A DNA stretch of 64,000 nucleotides from JAGOFO01 sp964522105 (GTDB taxonomy: Bacteria; Myxococcota_A; UBA9042; DTJE01): assembly GCA_964522105.1 (NCBI GenBank), contig CAZFVA010000018.1, forward strand, positions 1-64,000. Reading direction: 5' to 3'. Shown here in pieces: positions 60,790 to 64,000 of this stretch. The position numbers were made by a program, and so were the translations under genes. Within the stretch, counting starts at the first letter, position 1, and the number at the start of each line of letters is the position of its first letter. The notes under the pieces are model-generated. The model was given only the letters and a program-made list of their open reading frames with translations. It was not told the origin of the DNA and did not search any database.

Positions 60790-60818
60790 TTGACAATTGG
60801 GCGTCTGTGGTCAAAAAT
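60790..60818 (+). promoter_or_regulatory. Sigma70-type promoter for tRNA-Phe
   Basis: A perfect TTGACA (60790-60795), 17 bp, AAAAAT (60813-60818), 18 bp before the tRNA. Confidence 0.65.
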
Positions 60819-60836
60819 CGGTCCGCTTTTCTGGTT

Positions 60837-60909
<73 letters not shown>

Positions 60910-61038
60910 CAAATTAATACTTCCGAATCATTCATAAACCGTGAAATTGGTGCGTACGGTCAAAAGGTCCTCACTTTCAACTCTATCCGCTTTACCCCCG
61001 ATTCAGATAGAATCCTGACGTGGCGGAGGAAACTGACA

Positions 61039-61647
61039 ATGAAAAATCGCTTCAAGGAAGTCATCAAGTGGGTACTGATTGCGGGGCTCGCCGGCGTTCT
61101 GGGTACCACTGCGTATTATGGAATTGGGATGTCGATCGGCAGGCAATATTTACTTCCGGCCGACGCCTCGAATTATCCGGAGTCGCTTTTTGGCTGGACG
61201 TGTCGCGCCATCAGCAACGACGAACCACTCAAATTCTGGAATGCCGTTACTGATGACTACCGTGCCAGATTTGTTGAATCGTTTGACAAGGTCAGGAAGG
61301 GTGAAGTCGATTCTACGCCCTGGTTGAAGTCTGCCACTGCGGCAAAACTGGCCGACAACGTTGAAAAACTGAAGTCGTTGTCTGACAAAAAGATGTTCCT
61401 GGTATGGTGGAACCTTGAAGACAGGGGCATCGGCGGTGTTGCCGTGCCGGTCTTGTTGAAGAAGCCTGCGGCCGAGGCGGCTGCGGCCTCTATTATCAAG
61501 ATTTACTACGATGGCGGCCGGTTTATGGGCGCAACGAAGTCGTCAGTGCTTTATCAGGTTTCAGGCGAGACTGACGTTATCAGCATGACCAGAGTTGGCG
61601 AAAACTGGCTTTTTGATGAACCACGCGGCATGCCTGAAGGTATCTGA
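61039..61647 (+). CDS. Membrane-anchored protein of unknown function
   Basis: ATG 61039 with GGAGG 10 bp upstream gives 202 residues; longer frames would begin inside tRNA-Phe. A single N-terminal membrane segment (VLIAGLAGVLGTTAYYGIG) leads to a soluble domain with a helical part (FWNAVTDDYRARFVESFDKV) and beta-strands toward the C-terminus (VISMTRVGENWLFDEP). It may be a periplasmic NTF2-like or DUF4878-type fold, but this is a guess. No partner is evident. Confidence 0.6.
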   Translation: MKNRFKEVIKWVLIAGLAGVLGTTAYYGIGMSIGRQYLLPADASNYPESLFGWTCRAISNDEPLKFWNAVTDDYRARFVESFDKVRKGEVDSTPWLKSATAAKLADNVEKLKSLSDKKMFLVWWNLEDRGIGGVAVPVLLKKPAAEAAAASIIKIYYDGGRFMGATKSSVLYQVSGETDVISMTRVGENWLFDEPRGMPEGI

Positions 61648-61689
61648 CGCCCACCCCCTTGTCATTTGTGCCGCCCCCAAAGATACCGC

Positions 61690-61718
61690 TTGACAATCCA
61701 AGGCCTTTTGTCCACACT
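61690..61718 (+). promoter_or_regulatory. Sigma70-type promoter for tRNA-fMet
   Basis: A perfect TTGACA (61690-61695), 17 bp, CACACT (61713-61718), 17 bp before the tRNA. Confidence 0.65.
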
Positions 61719-61735
61719 ACTGCTGCTTTTCCTGG

Positions 61736-61809
<74 letters not shown>

Positions 61810-62025
61810 CTAATCAAAAAAACCATAATCCAGTGCTTTGATATCATTGGATTTGTCTGTCTGGAAATCGCGCGAAATCAATTCTTCGCGGACTGCACAG
61901 CACTAATCCCATAGCCTGGCGTGATACAACTGGATTCTGATCGGGAATCTCCTGCCTTCTTTTTGCTCGGTAAGCGAATCAGATTTTGCGGATTATGTTT
62001 CGCGGCTACTGGCGGAGTGCGACTG

Positions 62026-64000
62026 TCAATGCTTTACGCAGGAGCCGTTTATGCAGGTCTTGTTGTATCCGCAGGGCGTATTGTTGCGCAGGAAGATGTT
62101 GGTCGGGCAGGTTGCCGTCGAGCCGAGGCACTTCTCGGCCACGTCACAGTTCCCCGTGGCGGCCCGGCAGACGGTGCCTGCCGTCTTGAAGGCGTCCACC
62201 GGGCAAGTCGCTGACTTCCCTGTGCACTTCTCGGCCACATCGCACGTTCCTGCTGCCGCGCGGCAGGTGGTCCCGGACACTTTGAACGTGTCGGCAGGGC
62301 AGGCTGTCGAGGCTCCGTCGCAGGTCTCGGCAGTGTCGCAGCCGCCAACCGCTGCCCGGCAGGTCGTGGCTTTCGCGGCAGGGCCGCATGTGCCGTTCAA
62401 AGCCGCGCCGGCAGCGACGCTGCATGCCATGCAGTCACCGGTGAGACCGTCGCCGCACGCGGATGTACAGCAGACGCCGTCAACGCAGTATCCGGTGGCG
62501 CACTGGCTGTTCGCCGTGCAGGTCGTGCCCTCGTCGACGATTCCGTTACAGTTGTTGTCGATGCCGTCCTGCACCTCTGGCGCGGGATTGCCAGGTACGC
62601 ACGTCTGCACTGCACCCGCTGTGCAGTGGCTGGTGGACGCGCAGGCGCCGATACCGCAGGTCGCCGGCACATAGCCTTGGTCCATTTGTCCGTCGCAGTC
62701 CTCATCGATGCCATTGCAGGTGGCGTCCGTCGCTTCGGGCGTTCCTGCCATGCAACTGTCGAACAACCTGCCGTTCCCGCATGACATGGTCCCGGTCGCC
62801 ACGCAGGCACCGATGCCGCACGTCGTGGGCACTGGCGGGATCTCGTCGTCCACGATGTCATTGCAGTCGTTGTCAATGTTGTCACACACTTCGACAGACG
62901 GCGTGCCGGATACGCACGAGTCCATGATGCTGCCGCCGACGCACGTCCATTCGCCGGTCGCCACGCAGGCGCCGGTGCCGCAAGTTGAGGGTACGGGCGG
63001 AATGCCGTCGTCTATCATGTCGTTGCAGTCATTGTCGACGTCATCACACAGTTCGATGGATGGTGCACCGGATACGCACGAGTCCACGAGGCCACCGCCG
63101 ACGCACGTCCATTCGCCGCTCGCCAGACAGGCACCGACGCCGCATGTAGTCGGTACGGGCGTGATCCCGTCGTCTATCAGACCATTGCAGTCGTTGTCGA
63201 TTTCATCACACAGTTCCAGGGACGGCGTGCCGGGTACGCATGAGTCCACGAGGTGGCCGTTGCTGCACATCCATTCACCGATCGCCACGCAGGCGCCTGT
63301 GCCGCAGGTCGTGGGCACCGGTGCGATATCGTCCACGGTGTCGTTGCAATCGTTGTCCACGTTGTCGCAGATTTCGAGGGACGGTGAGCCGGATACGCAC
63401 GAGTCCACGAGGCCGCCGTTGCCGCATGTCCATTCGCCGGTCGCCACGCAGGCGCCGATGCCGCAGACAGTGGGCACTGACGGAATGCCGTCGTCTACCA
63501 TGTCATTGCAGTCGTTGTCGATGTTGTCGCAGACTTCAGGAGATGGCGTCCCTGGCACGCAGTTCGTGACCCACGTACCACCGACACAGTCGATGGAGCC
63601 GGCTGCCTCGCAGGCGCCCTGGCCGCATGTCGTCGTAACCGGGGTGATCCCGTCGTCGTCTGTGCCGTTGCAGTCGTTGTCGATGCCGTCACAGGCCTCC
63701 GGTGCCACTTCGCCAGGCCGGCAATTGTCGACCATCTCGCCGCCGACGCAGGACCGGAGTCCGGCAGTTGTGCAGGCACCAGTGCCGCAGACAGTGCCAA
63801 TCGACTGGATGCCGTCGTCGACCGCGCCGTTACAGTCGTTGTCTTTGCCATCACAGATTTCGTCAGCGCCAGTGTTAACCCCTGCGTCCCCGGGCGAGCA
63901 GTCGAGCCAGTTCGGTGTGCCGTCGGCGTCATCGTCCGCGCCGCAGTCACCGGTCAGGTCACCCAGCGTCGCGATCTCGGACAGGAACAGGTTGCGCTCG
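62026..64000 (-). CDS. MopE-type repeat protein with C-terminal disintegrin-like Cys repeats (partial, N-terminus beyond window)
   Basis: The frame is open from the right edge to the stop at 62026, 657 residues visible; an internal ATG at 63735 is not the start. Nine repeats of a DNDCNGxxDDGI motif, spaced about 43-62 residues, resemble calcium- or metal-binding thrombospondin-3/MopE repeats. Each is joined by CGxGACxxxGxxxC segments. Near 62075-62390 three repeats of CRAAxGxCDVAExCxGxSxxCPxDxF resemble disintegrin domains. The last residues are CINGSCVKH. It is a very probable exported, disulfide-rich protein of the kind common in Myxococcota. Adhesion or metal-binding is inferred. Confidence 0.82.
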   Translation of the reverse strand, partial: ERNLFLSEIATLGDLTGDCGADDDADGTPNWLDCSPGDAGVNTGADEICDGKDNDCNGAVDDGIQSIGTVCGTGACTTAGLRSCVGGEMVDNCRPGEVAPEACDGIDNDCNGTDDDGITPVTTTCGQGACEAAGSIDCVGGTWVTNCVPGTPSPEVCDNIDNDCNDMVDDGIPSVPTVCGIGACVATGEWTCGNGGLVDSCVSGSPSLEICDNVDNDCNDTVDDIAPVPTTCGTGACVAIGEWMCSNGHLVDSCVPGTPSLELCDEIDNDCNGLIDDGITPVPTTCGVGACLASGEWTCVGGGLVDSCVSGAPSIELCDDVDNDCNDMIDDGIPPVPSTCGTGACVATGEWTCVGGSIMDSCVSGTPSVEVCDNIDNDCNDIVDDEIPPVPTTCGIGACVATGTMSCGNGRLFDSCMAGTPEATDATCNGIDEDCDGQMDQGYVPATCGIGACASTSHCTAGAVQTCVPGNPAPEVQDGIDNNCNGIVDEGTTCTANSQCATGYCVDGVCCTSACGDGLTGDCMACSVAAGAALNGTCGPAAKATTCRAAVGGCDTAETCDGASTACPADTFKVSGTTCRAAAGTCDVAEKCTGKSATCPVDAFKTAGTVCRAATGNCDVAEKCLGSTATCPTNIFLRNNTPCGYNKTCINGSCVKH

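Noticed and set aside
62400..63850. Regularly spaced repeats as a CRISPR array
   Set aside because: Units are 130-190 bp apart, coding throughout, and vary at third positions; no cas genes are present.

Overview
The window is a bacterial chromosome segment of about 55% GC, probably from a Myxococcota or related deltaproteobacterial lineage and probably a draft or metagenome assembly, since it holds a 100-N scaffold gap. It is bacterial by its gene content: murC/murD, IMPDH, RarA, TopA, rpsB-tsf-pyrH-frr, DnaB, MutL, Tat, Tol-Pal and LpoB. The lineage guess is inference. It rests on many lipoproteins, MopE-type DNDCNG repeats, disintegrin-like Cys repeats, a Cys-rich Pal, a DUF1566-type lipoprotein and an MXAN_5187-like small protein. 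No rRNA, CRISPR array, prophage or insertion sequence was seen.

Layout. 1-3640: end of mnmG, then a three-gene envelope lipoprotein module (LpoB-like, TPR-like lipoprotein, LPP20). 3664-12977: Rrf2 regulator, guaB, rarA, murD-murC, a HEAT-type lipoprotein, hisS and an MXAN_5187-like protein. 13008-20124: nucleoside phosphorylase coupled to an iron alcohol dehydrogenase, a polytopic membrane protein, and a large exported dikinase-like protein. 20380-23410: ffh, a HEAT-repeat protein, dapA. 23462-29114 (minus strand): the archaeal-type Glu-tRNA(Gln) amidotransferase pair gatE-gatD, then rseP-tsaB. 29201-33000 (minus): a DUF1566-like lipoprotein, a signal-peptidase-like protein without its catalytic residues, and tatB-tatC with a long extra C-terminus. 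33138-39589: a sigma54 activator, a TonB-like protein, and a divergent Pal/CpoB/LysM envelope group. 39649-41877: degenerate GGDEF protein, trxB, nth. 42015-45727: a cyclic-2,3-DPG-synthetase-like GTPase, an unknown protein, a (His-Gly-Ser)14 repeat protein with its own promoter, and a membrane-protein pair. 45892-55225: topA, a PduO-type adenosyltransferase, tRNA-Leu, rpsB-tsf-pyrH-frr, a lipoprotein and a HAD-like protein. 55222-61809: dnaB, mutL-miaA, a DksA-like protein, tRNA-Pro, tRNA-Phe, tRNA-fMet and a patch of palindromic repeats broken by the assembly gap. 62026-64000: the C-terminal part of a large repeat-rich, Cys-rich, probably exported protein.

How the genes fit together. Most are housekeeping genes in short operons with 4-bp ATGA or TAATG overlaps. 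Several have clear sigma70-type promoters: all four tRNAs, rpsB, ffh, dksA, pal and the HGS protein. The strongest theme is envelope biology. The most unusual items are the archaeal-type GatDE in a bacterium, the HGS-repeat peptide, the exported GWD-order dikinase-like protein, the catalytically vacant signal peptidase homologue and the extended TatC.
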